From: Comamonas sp. BIGb0124
GTDB taxonomy: Bacteria > Pseudomonadota > Gammaproteobacteria > Burkholderiales > Burkholderiaceae_C
Assembly: GCF_003752175.1 (NCBI RefSeq)
Contig: NZ_RJVF01000009.1
Coordinates: 620,001 to 684,000, forward strand
DNA: 64,000 nucleotides
Direction of reading: 5' to 3'
Both the position numbers and the translations under genes were made by a program. Under the pieces are notes generated by a model. That model saw nothing but the letters and a program-made list of their open reading frames with translations, made no database searches and was not told the origin of the DNA. Of the stretch, positions 8,314 to 17,280 are shown piece after piece. How positions within the stretch are numbered: position 1 is the first letter of the stretch; every line of letters starts with the position of its first letter.

Positions 8314-8967
8314 TCAGTCCTTGACGCAGTAGCCAAGGATCACGTCGACGATGTGCGAACTGCGCTGGGTCTGCATGCGCGGCGACATCAGGTCGCGTCC
8401 GAAGACATTCGAGAGCGTGTAGGCGTTGGATTGGTAGAAGTACGACAGCGAGGCGATGCTGATGTAGAGCTGCATGGGATCGATGCCGCCGCGCAGCACG
8501 CCCTGGACGCGCCCCCGCTCGAGCACATCGCCCAGGGTTTCGATGACGGCGACATTGACCTGCCGCACGCTGTCCGAGACGCTCAGATGTCGACCCCTGT
8601 GCAGGTTCTCGCTGTTGAGCAGGGTGATGAATTCTGGGTGCTCGATGTAATAGCGCCAGGTGAAATCGGTGAGCTTGCGCAGGGCGTCGATGGGCTCGAG
8701 CTCCTTGAGCCGCAGCCCTTGTTCGGCTTGCCGGATCTCGGTATAGACATGCTCGAGCACTGCGGTGAACAGGCTGTCCTTGTCCTTGAAGTAATAGTAG
8801 ATCAGGCGTTTGTTGAGGCCGGCACGCTCGGCGATGCGGTCCACGCGGGCACCGGCCAGGCCGTGTTCGGAGAACTCGGTGGTGGCGGCGGTGAGAATGG
8901 CCTTCTGCGAACGCTCGGCGTCGCGCTGTTTGGCTTCCGGTAACGAGGAGGGAGCGGTGGCGGGCAT
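8314..8967 (-). CDS. TetR/AcrR-family transcriptional regulator
   Basis: A 217-aa regulator. The N-terminal helix-turn-helix (about residues 20-65) reads AILTAATTEFSEHGLAGARVDRIAERAGLNKRLIYYYF in two conserved blocks; the rest is an all-helical ligand domain of the RutR-like type (TetR_C). It is transcribed in the same direction as, and upstream of, the Gfo/Idh-DUF993-isomerase operon, but ends in its own terminator. The two matching 19-bp sites before tetR and before the operon suggest auto- and operon repression, lifted by a pathway intermediate. Confidence 0.9.
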   Translation of the reverse strand: MPATAPSSLPEAKQRDAERSQKAILTAATTEFSEHGLAGARVDRIAERAGLNKRLIYYYFKDKDSLFTAVLEHVYTEIRQAEQGLRLKELEPIDALRKLTDFTWRYYIEHPEFITLLNSENLHRGRHLSVSDSVRQVNVAVIETLGDVLERGRVQGVLRGGIDPMQLYISIASLSYFYQSNAYTLSNVFGRDLMSPRMQTQRSSHIVDVILGYCVKD

Positions 8968-9090
8968 GCGGTCCTTGGGTTGCTGCGCAGGCTGCGCCTG
9001 GAAAACCGCGCCTGACGACGGTCATGTTAGCGCGGACAGCGGTGCGCCGGCCCCGCCGGTCCAGGTTTTCGCCTGCAGGGGCTTATTTTA

Positions 9091-9109
9091 ATTCACCAGA
9101 TTGGTAATT
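9091..9109. promoter_or_regulatory. Putative TetR operator, autoregulatory copy
   Basis: ATTCACCA-N4-GnTAATT, the reverse complement of the pattern at 8245-8263. It lies in the AT-rich stretch 124 bp upstream of the tetR start and after the stop of the response-regulator gene. The core CACCA-gat-TGGT is itself a dyad, as expected for a dimeric TetR. Confidence 0.6.
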
Positions 9110-9140
9110 GAGGAGCAGAAAAACCGGCCTCGCCCATGGT

Positions 9141-10079
9141 TCAGGTCCGCAGCACACGGTCGGCTGCCGCCACGGCAGCCGTGCGGGTCTCCACCCCGAG
9201 CTTTTCGAAGATGTGCTCGAGGTGCTTGTTGACGGTGCGGGGGCTCATGCCCAGGATGTCGCCGATGTCGCGATTGGTCTTGCCCTTGGCCAGCCACGAC
9301 AGGACTTCGGTTTCGCGCGGGGTGAGTGCGATCTTGTGCAGGCGTTCGCCCAGGTTGGCCATGTCGAGCAGCACGGTCGATTCGGCATAACCGCTCATGC
9401 CGACATGGCGTGCCAGCAACTGGCGGCCATCGAGCAGTCCGGTGGTGTTTTGTCCGCACGTCACGGCCTGTGCCAGCCAGGCGAGGCAGGCCGGGGCCGC
9501 CACCGACTCGAAGGCTTCGGCCAGCCAGCGCGTGGCCTGCGGCGAGCGCCAGGCGATGCGGCCCACGTTGTCGAGCACGACGGCCCCCATGCCGGCGATA
9601 TCCACGGCCACCCGCGCCAGCCTTGCCGCGCGGGCGTTGCGCACATGGGTGGCCAGGCGTGCCATGACCTCGGGAATGCGCAGCGGCTTGACGACGTAGT
9701 CGACGCCGCCGCACGAAAAGCCCTCGACGATCTGCTCGGTTTCAGCCAGCCCGGTCATGAAGAGCACCGGCACGTGCGACCACGCGGGCGTGGCCTTGAT
9801 GCGCCGGCAGAGCTCGAAGCCGCTGGCCCCCGGCATGACCGCATCGAGCAGGATGCCGTCGGGCACGGTGACGTCGAGTCGCTGCACGGCCTCTTCGGCG
9901 TCGCGGGCGACCAGTACCGCATAGCCCTCGCCGACCAGGGCGTCGCAAAGCATGTGCAGTGTGTCGATGGCATCGTCGACGACCAGGATGACGTGCTGCG
10001 TACCGGGTTGCGAGGGCGGGCGAGGCGCAGGTACCGCATTGGATGCCGCGACGGCAGCGGCTTCAATCGATGGATTCAT
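9141..10079 (-). CDS. Response regulator with LuxR-type DNA-binding domain
   Basis: A 312-aa two-component response regulator. A receiver domain (about residues 25-150) carries the acidic pair VVDD, the phosphoacceptor Asp in GILLDAVMPG and the conserved Lys of VVKPLRI. A middle segment (about 165-235) resembles a small PAS-like sensor. The C-terminal LuxR/NarL helix-turn-helix (LTPRETEVLSWLAKGKTNRDIG) is at about 245-305. The ATG at 10079 overlaps the end of the sensor-kinase gene by 17 bp, so the two are translationally coupled and should be cognate partners. The probable target is the divergent urtA promoter. Confidence 0.92.
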   Translation of the reverse strand: MNPSIEAAAVAASNAVPAPRPPSQPGTQHVILVVDDAIDTLHMLCDALVGEGYAVLVARDAEEAVQRLDVTVPDGILLDAVMPGASGFELCRRIKATPAWSHVPVLFMTGLAETEQIVEGFSCGGVDYVVKPLRIPEVMARLATHVRNARAARLARVAVDIAGMGAVVLDNVGRIAWRSPQATRWLAEAFESVAAPACLAWLAQAVTCGQNTTGLLDGRQLLARHVGMSGYAESTVLLDMANLGERLHKIALTPRETEVLSWLAKGKTNRDIGDILGMSPRTVNKHLEHIFEKLGVETRTAAVAAADRVLRT

Positions 10080-13000
10080 GGTCGGGGTTCCTGAGTAGCG
10101 CGGCGAGCGCCTGGAAATCGAAGCGGTCGCAGCAGGCGCGCAGGATGGACAGTGCCTGACCGTGCTGCGGCAATGCATGGCTGGCGTCGCGCAGATGCTG
10201 CTTGAGTTGCGCGGCGTTGCCCTGGCGCGCAAAACGCAGCAGATCCTCGCGCAGGGCAGACGGCAGGTGGGTGACCAGCAGTGCCTGGGATGCCGTGTCC
10301 ATGGCACGCAAGGGCGGGGCCGGCGTGTAGGTGCTTGCAGCATGGGGGCCGACGGCATCCGCCGGATCGGCTTCCGTGGCATAGGTCCATGTCAGGCCGA
10401 GCGCACGCTGCAGGCTGCCGTGCAGCTCGGATTCGATCACCGGCTTGCCCACGAAACCCTGGCAATCCAGTGCATTGACTTTTTCAGGCAGGTTGTCGAA
10501 GAGATTGGCCGACACAAAAACGATGGGCAGCTCGCGTGCCCCGTGACGGCCGCGCAAGCGTGCTGCCGTTTCCCAGCCGTCCATCTCGTCGAGCGACAGA
10601 TCCAGCAGGATCAGGTCGGGACGCTGTGCCGCCACCACTTCCAGGCATTCGCTGCCGCTGGCGGCTTCGCGCACTTCGAAGCCCAGAGGCGTGAGCAGGC
10701 CGGCCAGCAACTGCCGGTGCAGAGGCTGATCGTCGACCACCAACAGGGAGCGGCGCGGCGGGCGGTAACCGACGACGGGCCGCAACGCCGCCGCCTGCGC
10801 CACGGGCAGGTGCAATCCGGTCTCGGCCAGGCCCGGAATGTACAGTCGCACGATGAACGTGCTGCCTTGGCCCAGCGCACTGTGCACGCTCAGCTGGCCG
10901 CCCATGAGCTCGGTGAGCAGGTGGGTGATGGTCAGGCCCAGGCCTGTGCCGGCCTCGCTGCTGCGCCGTCCCGCGCTGCCGCGTTCGAAAGGCAGGAAGA
11001 TGCGTTCGATGTCCTGCGGTGCGATGCCGATGCCGGTGTCGCTGACCTCGATACGCGCCACGTGCTGGCGGAAGTCGAGCTTGAGCCGCACCTCGCCGCG
11101 GTCCGTGAAGCGCACCGCATTGCCCAGCAGGTTGAGCAGGATCTGGCGCAGCCGTTTGCCGTCGGCACGTATCCAGGCCGGTGCCTGTCCCTCGATGAGC
11201 AGCGAAAAATCCAGGCCTTTGGCCTGCGCCTGCGGACGCACCATGCGGGTGATCTCCTCGAGCAGGGCGGTCAGCGGCAGCGGCGCAGGGTCGAGCCTCA
11301 GGCGGCCGGCCTCGATGCGTGCGAGTTCGAGCGAGCCGTCGATCAGGGCGTGCATGTGCTGGCCGCTGTGCTGCATGATGGCCAGGCTCTCGCGCAACGG
11401 GCCCTCGACGCGCCCGTCCTTGAGCAGTATCTGTGCAAAGCCCAGGATGGTGTTGAGCGGAGTACGGAGTTCGTGGGTCATGCCGGCCACATAACGGGTC
11501 TTGGCATGGCTGGCCGATTCGGCCTGTTCCTTGGCGGCCTGCAGTGCAGCGTCGGTGCGGCGGTGGGCGTCGATCTCCTGCCGCAGCAAGGCCGTCTGGC
11601 GTTCGGATTCCTCGTGCGCCAGCCGCCGACTGTCGGTGGCCAGCACCACCCACCAGGCGCAGACCGCCGCCAGCAGCGACAGCAGCGTGAAGACCTTGAG
11701 GAAAGGAATGAGCAGCGCCCCCACGTCGGCGCTCAGGCTTTCCTGCAGGTAGATCACCGCCAGGAAAAAAGCCATCGAGCCGCACAGCGTGAGCAGCACC
11801 AGCGTGTACTGGGCCAGCCTGAAGTTGAAGCGCACCGCCCAGCGACCGGGCAGCAGGGCGGTGACCACGGCACGGATCTGTTCGGAGGCACGCGACTGCG
11901 TCTTGCAGCGGTCGTGGCAGCGCGATTCCAGCGAGCAGCACAGCGAGCAGATCGGCGCCCCGTAGGCGGGGCACGATGCCATGTCGGGCAGCTCGAACTG
12001 ATTGGTGCAGACGCTGCAGCGCAGCGTGTCGTCCTGCGAAGCCGGCGTGTCGACCGGACGTGCCAGGTAGTAGCGGCCGCGCGTGATCCAGGCCAGCAGC
12101 GGCGCCAGCAGAAACGACAGCACCAGGGCCAGGAAGGGCGAGAACGCGGCGGCATAGCTGCCCAGCAGCCCGGCATGTGCGGCGCAGGCGACGGTCGCTG
12201 CCGGCAGCATGGCACCCAGGCCCACGGGGTTGAAGTCGTAGAGATAGGCGCGCCGGAACTCGATGTGGCGCGGGCTCAGGCCCAGCGGCTTGTTGACGAC
12301 CAGGTCGGCCACCAGCGCGCCGATCCAGGCGATGGCGACATTGCTGTAGACCGCCAGCACCACCTCGAGTGCACCGAACACCCCCAGCAGCATCAGCAGG
12401 GTGGCGATGCCCACGTTGAACACCAGCCACACCACGCGCCCGGGATGGCTGCGTGCCACGCGTGCAAAGAAGTTGGACCAGGCCAGCGAACCGGCGTAGG
12501 CATTGGTGACGTTGATCTTGATTTGAGAGATCACCACAAAGAGCACGGTCAGCGCGGCCGCCAGTCCGGGAATGCCCAGCGTGCGGGTGACCTCGGCGAA
12601 GCCGGCCAGAAACATCTGCGTGGGCTCGGTGGCGCGGTGCGTGCCGATCTGGAACTGCAGTGCGGCAAACGCCAGGAAGGCGCCCCCTGCCATCTTCAGC
12701 ACGCCCATGACGATCCAGCCCGGACCCGCGACCAGCACGGCGGCCCACCAGCGCCAGTGGTTGCGTGCCGTGCGTTCAGGCAGAAAGCGCAGGAAATCCA
12801 CCTGTTCGCCGATCTGGACCACCAGCGAAAAGATCACGGCCGTCGCGGCGCCGAACATGAGCGGATCGAAGCCGCTGCTGCCCGAGCGCAGGCCCGACAG
12901 CGTGGTGAAGTCGCGGTACAACTGAGGCTGGGTGACCGCGATCCAGACAAAAGGCAGCGCCAGCAGGAACAGCCACAGCGGCTGCGTCCAGGCCTGCAGG

Positions 13001-13545
13001 CGCGAGATCAGCGTGATGCCGCGCATGGCCAGCGGCAGGATGACGAGCGAACACAGCACATAGCAGACCCACAGCGGCCAGTCGACCACGAGCTGCAGGG
13101 CCAGCGCCATGATGGCCGCCTCGAGCGCAAAAAAGATGAAGGTGAAGACGGCGTAGATGAGCGACGTGATGGTCGATCCCATGTAGCCGAAGCCGGCGCC
13201 GCGCGTGAGCAGGTCCATGTCCAGCCCGTAGCGCGCGGCGTAGATCGCGATCGGCAGACTGGCCAGGAAGATGACGAGTCCCGCCACCAGAAATGCCCAC
13301 ATCGCGTTGGTGAAGCCATAGTTCAGCGCGATGGCGCCGCCGATGGCCTCGAGGGCCAGGAAAGACAGCGAGCCGAACGCCGTATTGGCCACACGGAACT
13401 CGCTCCACTTGCGAAACGAGCGTGCGGTGTAGCGCAGCGCGTAGTCCTCCAGCGTCTCGTCGGCGACCCAGGCGTTGTAGTCGCGGCGAAACCGGAAGAT
13501 CTTTTGCGGCGGTGCCTGGGGAGGAGGGAGGTCGGCGTCGTGCAT
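10063..13545 (-). CDS. NCS1-type transporter fused to hybrid sensor histidine kinase
   Basis: A 1160-aa inner-membrane protein. Residues 35-485 form a complete NCS1 (cytosine/purine/allantoin/hydantoin permease) domain with about 12 membrane segments. A Cys-rich linker follows (C510, C513, C525, C533, C536, C537, C543, C547), then two more helices (about 580-600 and 612-636). The kinase part has HisKA with HELRTP (His691), HATPase with N809, DTGIGI and GTGLGL boxes, and a receiver domain with acidic pair D938/D939, phosphoacceptor Asp982 and Lys1034. The last 75 residues are helical and vaguely Hpt-like but lack the HxxKG motif. It presumably reads substrate binding or transport and passes phosphate to the overlapping LuxR regulator; divergence from urtA points to amide or urea control. 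Confidence 0.93.
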   Translation of the reverse strand: MHDADLPPPQAPPQKIFRFRRDYNAWVADETLEDYALRYTARSFRKWSEFRVANTAFGSLSFLALEAIGGAIALNYGFTNAMWAFLVAGLVIFLASLPIAIYAARYGLDMDLLTRGAGFGYMGSTITSLIYAVFTFIFFALEAAIMALALQLVVDWPLWVCYVLCSLVILPLAMRGITLISRLQAWTQPLWLFLLALPFVWIAVTQPQLYRDFTTLSGLRSGSSGFDPLMFGAATAVIFSLVVQIGEQVDFLRFLPERTARNHWRWWAAVLVAGPGWIVMGVLKMAGGAFLAFAALQFQIGTHRATEPTQMFLAGFAEVTRTLGIPGLAAALTVLFVVISQIKINVTNAYAGSLAWSNFFARVARSHPGRVVWLVFNVGIATLLMLLGVFGALEVVLAVYSNVAIAWIGALVADLVVNKPLGLSPRHIEFRRAYLYDFNPVGLGAMLPAATVACAAHAGLLGSYAAAFSPFLALVLSFLLAPLLAWITRGRYYLARPVDTPASQDDTLRCSVCTNQFELPDMASCPAYGAPICSLCCSLESRCHDRCKTQSRASEQIRAVVTALLPGRWAVRFNFRLAQYTLVLLTLCGSMAFFLAVIYLQESLSADVGALLIPFLKVFTLLSLLAAVCAWWVVLATDSRRLAHEESERQTALLRQEIDAHRRTDAALQAAKEQAESASHAKTRYVAGMTHELRTPLNTILGFAQILLKDGRVEGPLRESLAIMQHSGQHMHALIDGSLELARIEAGRLRLDPAPLPLTALLEEITRMVRPQAQAKGLDFSLLIEGQAPAWIRADGKRLRQILLNLLGNAVRFTDRGEVRLKLDFRQHVARIEVSDTGIGIAPQDIERIFLPFERGSAGRRSSEAGTGLGLTITHLLTELMGGQLSVHSALGQGSTFIVRLYIPGLAETGLHLPVAQAAALRPVVGYRPPRRSLLVVDDQPLHRQLLAGLLTPLGFEVREAASGSECLEVVAAQRPDLILLDLSLDEMDGWETAARLRGRHGARELPIVFVSANLFDNLPEKVNALDCQGFVGKPVIESELHGSLQRALGLTWTYATEADPADAVGPHAASTYTPAPPLRAMDTASQALLVTHLPSALREDLLRFARQGNAAQLKQHLRDASHALPQHGQALSILRACCDRFDFQALAALLRNPDHESID

Positions 13546-13603
13546 CGCCTGTCATTGGAGCAAAAAGCAGGCCTGCCGGGGACGGCATGTATCGGAAGCG
13601 GCC

Positions 13604-13619
13604 TACGTTATTTGACGTA
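13604..13619. promoter_or_regulatory. TACGT-N6-ACGTA dyad in the urtA/sensor divergent promoter
   Basis: A perfect 5-bp inverted repeat with a 6-bp spacer in the 169-bp region between the sensor-kinase start and urtA, about 96 bp before the urtA ATG. Size and symmetry fit a dimeric LuxR/NarL-type response regulator. The downstream part of the region is C-rich. I see no convincing sigma-54 element. Confidence 0.5.
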
Positions 13620-13714
13620 TGGGACGACTTGCGGGTTCTCCCTAATCTTGCACCTCATCCAGCGCCGCCTTGCTGGCACCCGCCGCCAACATCCCTTCCT
13701 TTCCAGGAGTTTCT

Positions 13715-14974
13715 ATGTCGCAGACCCATGACGCCCCGTTCCAGCTTCCGCACGACGCGAACCGCCGCCGACTGCTCCAGGCCATGGGCGCCGCCTCGCT
13801 GGCCGGACTGCCGGCCTGGTCGCAGGCCCAGCCGACGTCGGCCGTCAACACCACCAAGCTGGCGGTCACCGACAGCGAAGTCGTGGTCGGCCAGCTGCAT
13901 TCGTCGACCGGCACCATGGCGATCTCGGAAACCGGCTCCATCCAGGCCGAGCAACTGGCGATCGACCAGATCAATGCCATGGGCGGCGTGCTGGGCCGCA
14001 AGATCCGCGTGATCAAGGAAGACGGCGCGTCCGACTGGCCCACATTCGCCGAAAAAGCCAAGAAGCTGCTCATCAGCGACCACTGCGCCGCCGTCTTCGG
14101 CTGCTGGACCTCGGCTTCGCGCAAGGCGGTGCTGCCGGTCTTCGAGAAAGAGAACGGCCTGCTCTACTACCCCACCTTCTACGAAGGCCTGGAGCAGTCC
14201 AAGAACGTCATCTACACCGGCCAGGAAGCCACGCAGCAGATCCTCTACAGCCTCGACTGGGCGCAGAAGGAAAAGAAAGCCAAGTCCTTTTTCCTGATCG
14301 GTTCGGACTACATCTGGCCGCGCACCTCGATGAAGATCGCGCGCAAGCACATCGAAGCCTTCCAGAAGGGCAAGGTGGTGGGCGAGGAGTACTACCCGCT
14401 GGGCAGTACCAACTTCGGCTCGCTGATGAACAAGATCAAGCTGCAGAAGCCCGATTGCCTGTTCGTGGCCGTGGTGGGCGGCTCCAACGTGGCGTTCTAC
14501 AAGGCGCTCAAGGCCGCCGGCATCACGGGCGACAAACAACTGCTGGTCACCCTCTCGGTGACCGAAGACGAGATGACGGGCGTGGGCGGCGAGAACTTCA
14601 ACGGCTTCTACTCTTCCATGAAGTACTTCCAGAGCCTCGACAACGAGAACAACAAGAAGTTCGTGGAGGCCTTCAAGGCCAAATATGGTCCGAACGCCGT
14701 GATCGGCGACGTCACGCAGGCCGGCTATCTGGGCCCCTGGCTGTGGAAGGCCGCCGTCGAGAAAGCCGGCAGCTTCGATGTCGCCAAGGTCACCGCGGCC
14801 TCGCCCGGCATCGAGCTCAAGACCGCACCCGAGGGTTATGTGCGGGTGGATGCCAACCATCACCTCTGGAGCAAATCGCGCATCGCGCAGGGACTGCCCG
14901 ACGGCACCTTCAAGGTGGTGTCCGAGTCGCCCGAGCTCATCAAGCCCGATCCCTTCCCCAAGGGCTACCAGTAA
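13715..14974 (+). CDS. urtA: UrtA-like amide/urea ABC transporter substrate-binding protein
   Basis: A 419-aa periplasmic binding protein of the UrtA/FmdD/AmiC class. The N-terminus has a twin-arginine-type signal RRRLLQAMGAASLAG followed by AWSQA as the cleavage region. The mature part has the two-lobed Leu/Ile/Val-binding fold with VVGQLHSSTGTMAISE and the CWTSASRKAVLPVFE block typical of urea and short-amide binders. CCAGGAG precedes the ATG. First gene of an eight-gene unit running through fmdB. Because the operon encodes amidases and no urease, short-chain amides such as formamide or acetamide are likelier ligands than urea. Confidence 0.93.
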   Translation: MSQTHDAPFQLPHDANRRRLLQAMGAASLAGLPAWSQAQPTSAVNTTKLAVTDSEVVVGQLHSSTGTMAISETGSIQAEQLAIDQINAMGGVLGRKIRVIKEDGASDWPTFAEKAKKLLISDHCAAVFGCWTSASRKAVLPVFEKENGLLYYPTFYEGLEQSKNVIYTGQEATQQILYSLDWAQKEKKAKSFFLIGSDYIWPRTSMKIARKHIEAFQKGKVVGEEYYPLGSTNFGSLMNKIKLQKPDCLFVAVVGGSNVAFYKALKAAGITGDKQLLVTLSVTEDEMTGVGGENFNGFYSSMKYFQSLDNENNKKFVEAFKAKYGPNAVIGDVTQAGYLGPWLWKAAVEKAGSFDVAKVTAASPGIELKTAPEGYVRVDANHHLWSKSRIAQGLPDGTFKVVSESPELIKPDPFPKGYQ

Positions 14975-15079
14975 GACGCAGGGCGGCGGCACCGAGCGCC
15001 GCCGCCACCGTCTTTCACGCCACAGCCCGGCCCGACGACGCGCCGGGCCCGTCCTTCCCGTGTGCCCCCGAGGTGCGAC

Positions 15080-15994
15080 ATGACCGTTTCCGATCTCTTC
15101 AACATCGGCCTGATGCAGGGCTTCGCCGGCCTGAGCCTGTTTGCCGTGCTGCTGCTCATGGGCCTGGGCCTGGCGATCATCTTCGGCCAGATGGGCGTGA
15201 TCAACATGGCGCATGGCGAGTTCATGACGATCGGCGCCTACACCGTCTACCTCGGCTCGACACTGGCCGCCAGTCTCTCGCCGGGGCTCGTGGATGTCTA
15301 TTTTCCGGTGGCGATCGTGGCCGCCTTTCTGTTTGCCTTCGCGGCCGGCTGGCTGGTGGAGTGGGCGCTGATCCGCCACCTCTACAAGCGCCCGCTCGAC
15401 ACGCTGCTGGCGACCTGGGGCGTGAGCCTGGCCATCCAGCAGGCCTTCCGCAGCTTCATCGGTCCCAAGGAAGTCAGTCCCACCCTGCCGGATTGGCTGA
15501 TGGGCTCGTGGGCGCCTTCGGAAGGGCTGGACATCCCGATCAACGGCATGTTCGTGCTCGCGCTGACGGCGCTGGTGACCGCCGGCGTGCTCGTCGCCCT
15601 GCACAGGAGCCGCTGGGGCCTGCGGGTGCGCGCCACGGTCAGCAACCGGATGATGGCCAATGCCATCGGCATCGACACGCGCCGCACCGATCGCTTGACC
15701 TTTGCCATCGGCTGCGGCATTGCCGGCGTGGCCGGCGCCGCTTTCACCACCATCGGCTCGACCGGACCGACCTCCGGATCGCTCTACATCGTCGATGCTT
15801 TCCTGGTGGTCACGTTCGGCGGCGCGGCCAGCCTGCTGGGCACGGTGGTCTCGGCCTTCGGCATCGCGCAGACGCAGTCCATCACCGAGTTCTTCCTGGC
15901 CGGTTCGATGGCCAAGGTGATCACGCTGTCCCTCATCGTCCTGATCCTGATGGTGCGCCCCCAGGGCCTGTTCGCCAGCAAGGTGCGCCGCTGA
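15080..15994 (+). CDS. urtB: ABC transporter permease UrtB
   Basis: A 304-aa LivH-type permease with about eight hydrophobic segments and the family block GLAIIFGQMGVINMAHGEF near the N-terminus. Near the C-terminus lie DAFLVVTFGGAASLLG and MVRPQGLF. It lacks the long N-terminal extension found in many proteobacterial UrtB proteins (about 500 aa), which brings it nearer to FmdE-type amide permeases. Follows urtA by about 105 bp. Confidence 0.93.
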   Translation: MTVSDLFNIGLMQGFAGLSLFAVLLLMGLGLAIIFGQMGVINMAHGEFMTIGAYTVYLGSTLAASLSPGLVDVYFPVAIVAAFLFAFAAGWLVEWALIRHLYKRPLDTLLATWGVSLAIQQAFRSFIGPKEVSPTLPDWLMGSWAPSEGLDIPINGMFVLALTALVTAGVLVALHRSRWGLRVRATVSNRMMANAIGIDTRRTDRLTFAIGCGIAGVAGAAFTTIGSTGPTSGSLYIVDAFLVVTFGGAASLLGTVVSAFGIAQTQSITEFFLAGSMAKVITLSLIVLILMVRPQGLFASKVRR

Positions 15995-16046
15995 GCGCCG
16001 GCTGCCTGTCGTGTCCCCTTTGCCCCTTTCCCCGCAGGAGTCCTCC

Positions 16047-17255
16047 ATGACGTCGCCCCGCCTTTCCTGGATCCAGCGCTACCAGCCGGCCAGCCTGCTG
16101 CTGCTCGCCGTGCTGCTGGCGGTGGTGCTGCCGCTGAGCCTGGACATCTTCCGCCTCAATCTCGTGGGCAAATACCTCAGCTACGCCTTCGTGGCCGTCG
16201 GACTGGTGATGGTGTGGGGCTACGGCGGCGTGCTCAGCCTGGGCCAGGGCGTTTTCTTCGGACTGGGCGGCTACGCCATGGCGATGTTTCTCAAGCTCGA
16301 AGCCTCCGATCCCGAGAGCACCCGCATCCAGTCCACGCCGGGCATTCCCGACTTCATGGACTGGAACCAGATCACCGAGCTGCCCGCCTTCTGGCTGCCG
16401 TTCAAGAGCCTGCCGTTCACGCTGGCCGCCGTGATCGTCGTGCCGACGCTGCTGGCATGGGTGATCAGCTACGCGATGTTCAAGCGGCGTGTGGGCGGCG
16501 TGTACTTCGCCATCATCACGCAGGCGGTCGCGCTGATCGTGACCGTGCTCATCATCGGGCAGCAGGGTTATACCGGCGGCGTCAACGGCATGACCGACCT
16601 CAAGACGCTGCTGGGCTGGGACACCCGCACCGACAGCGCCAAGTACATCCTGTACTACACCTGCGTGGCGCTGCTGATGCTGTCCATCGTGCTGTGCCGC
16701 TGGGTCCAGACCGGCAAGTTCGGCACGCTGCTGCTGGCCATGCGCGACAAGGAGGACCGGGTTCGCTTTTCCGGCTACGACGTGGCGAACTTCAAGGTCT
16801 TCACCTTCTGCCTGGCCGCGGCGCTGTCGGGCGTCGGCGGGGCGCTGTTCACGCTCCAGGTGGGTTTCATGTCGCCGAGTTTCGTGGGCATCGTGCCCTC
16901 GATCGAGATGGTGATCTATGCGGCCGTGGGCGGGCGCATGAGCCTCGTCGGCGCGGTCTACGGCACCTTGCTGGTCAATGCGGGCAAGACCTTCTTCTCC
17001 GAGAGTTTCCCCGACCTGTGGCTGTTCCTGATGGCGGCGCTCTTCATCGGCGTCACGATGGCTTTCCCGATGGGCCTGGCCGGCCTGTGGCAGGACCGCA
17101 TCGCCCCGCTGCTGCGCCGCCGTGGCGTGCCTGTTGCCCCACCCTCGGGCGAGCCGCTGGATCTGCCGCCACCGCCCGCTGCCGAACCGGCGGCCGCCGA
17201 GCGTGCGCCCGCATCCCCGCCGCTGTCGCCTGCCGTGGGCAGCCAGGGCGTCTGA
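16047..17255 (+). CDS. urtC: ABC transporter permease UrtC
   Basis: A 402-aa LivM-type permease with about ten membrane segments, including the family stretches VWGYGGVLSLGQGVFFGLGG and FVGIVPSIEMVIYAAVGGR. The first 370 residues cover the family; the last 35 or so form a Pro/Ala-rich hydrophilic tail on the cytoplasmic side whose role is unclear. AGGAG precedes the ATG at 16047; an in-frame ATG at 16011 overlaps no ribosome site. Pairs with UrtB to form the channel. Confidence 0.93.
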   Translation: MTSPRLSWIQRYQPASLLLLAVLLAVVLPLSLDIFRLNLVGKYLSYAFVAVGLVMVWGYGGVLSLGQGVFFGLGGYAMAMFLKLEASDPESTRIQSTPGIPDFMDWNQITELPAFWLPFKSLPFTLAAVIVVPTLLAWVISYAMFKRRVGGVYFAIITQAVALIVTVLIIGQQGYTGGVNGMTDLKTLLGWDTRTDSAKYILYYTCVALLMLSIVLCRWVQTGKFGTLLLAMRDKEDRVRFSGYDVANFKVFTFCLAAALSGVGGALFTLQVGFMSPSFVGIVPSIEMVIYAAVGGRMSLVGAVYGTLLVNAGKTFFSESFPDLWLFLMAALFIGVTMAFPMGLAGLWQDRIAPLLRRRGVPVAPPSGEPLDLPPPPAAEPAAAERAPASPPLSPAVGSQGV

Positions 17256-17280
17256 GACCTCTTCCACACAAGGCCCATCC

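Noticed and set aside
13546-13714. Sigma-54 promoter for urtA
   Set aside because: A TTGCA is present near 13650, but no GG at the -24 spacing; nitrogen control through sigma-54 is therefore not supported.
10162-13731. A 1189-codon open frame on the plus strand opposite the sensor kinase
   Set aside because: Its translation is rich in Gln/Arg/His with no domain, typical of antisense frames in high-GC DNA; the minus-strand kinase has full motif support.
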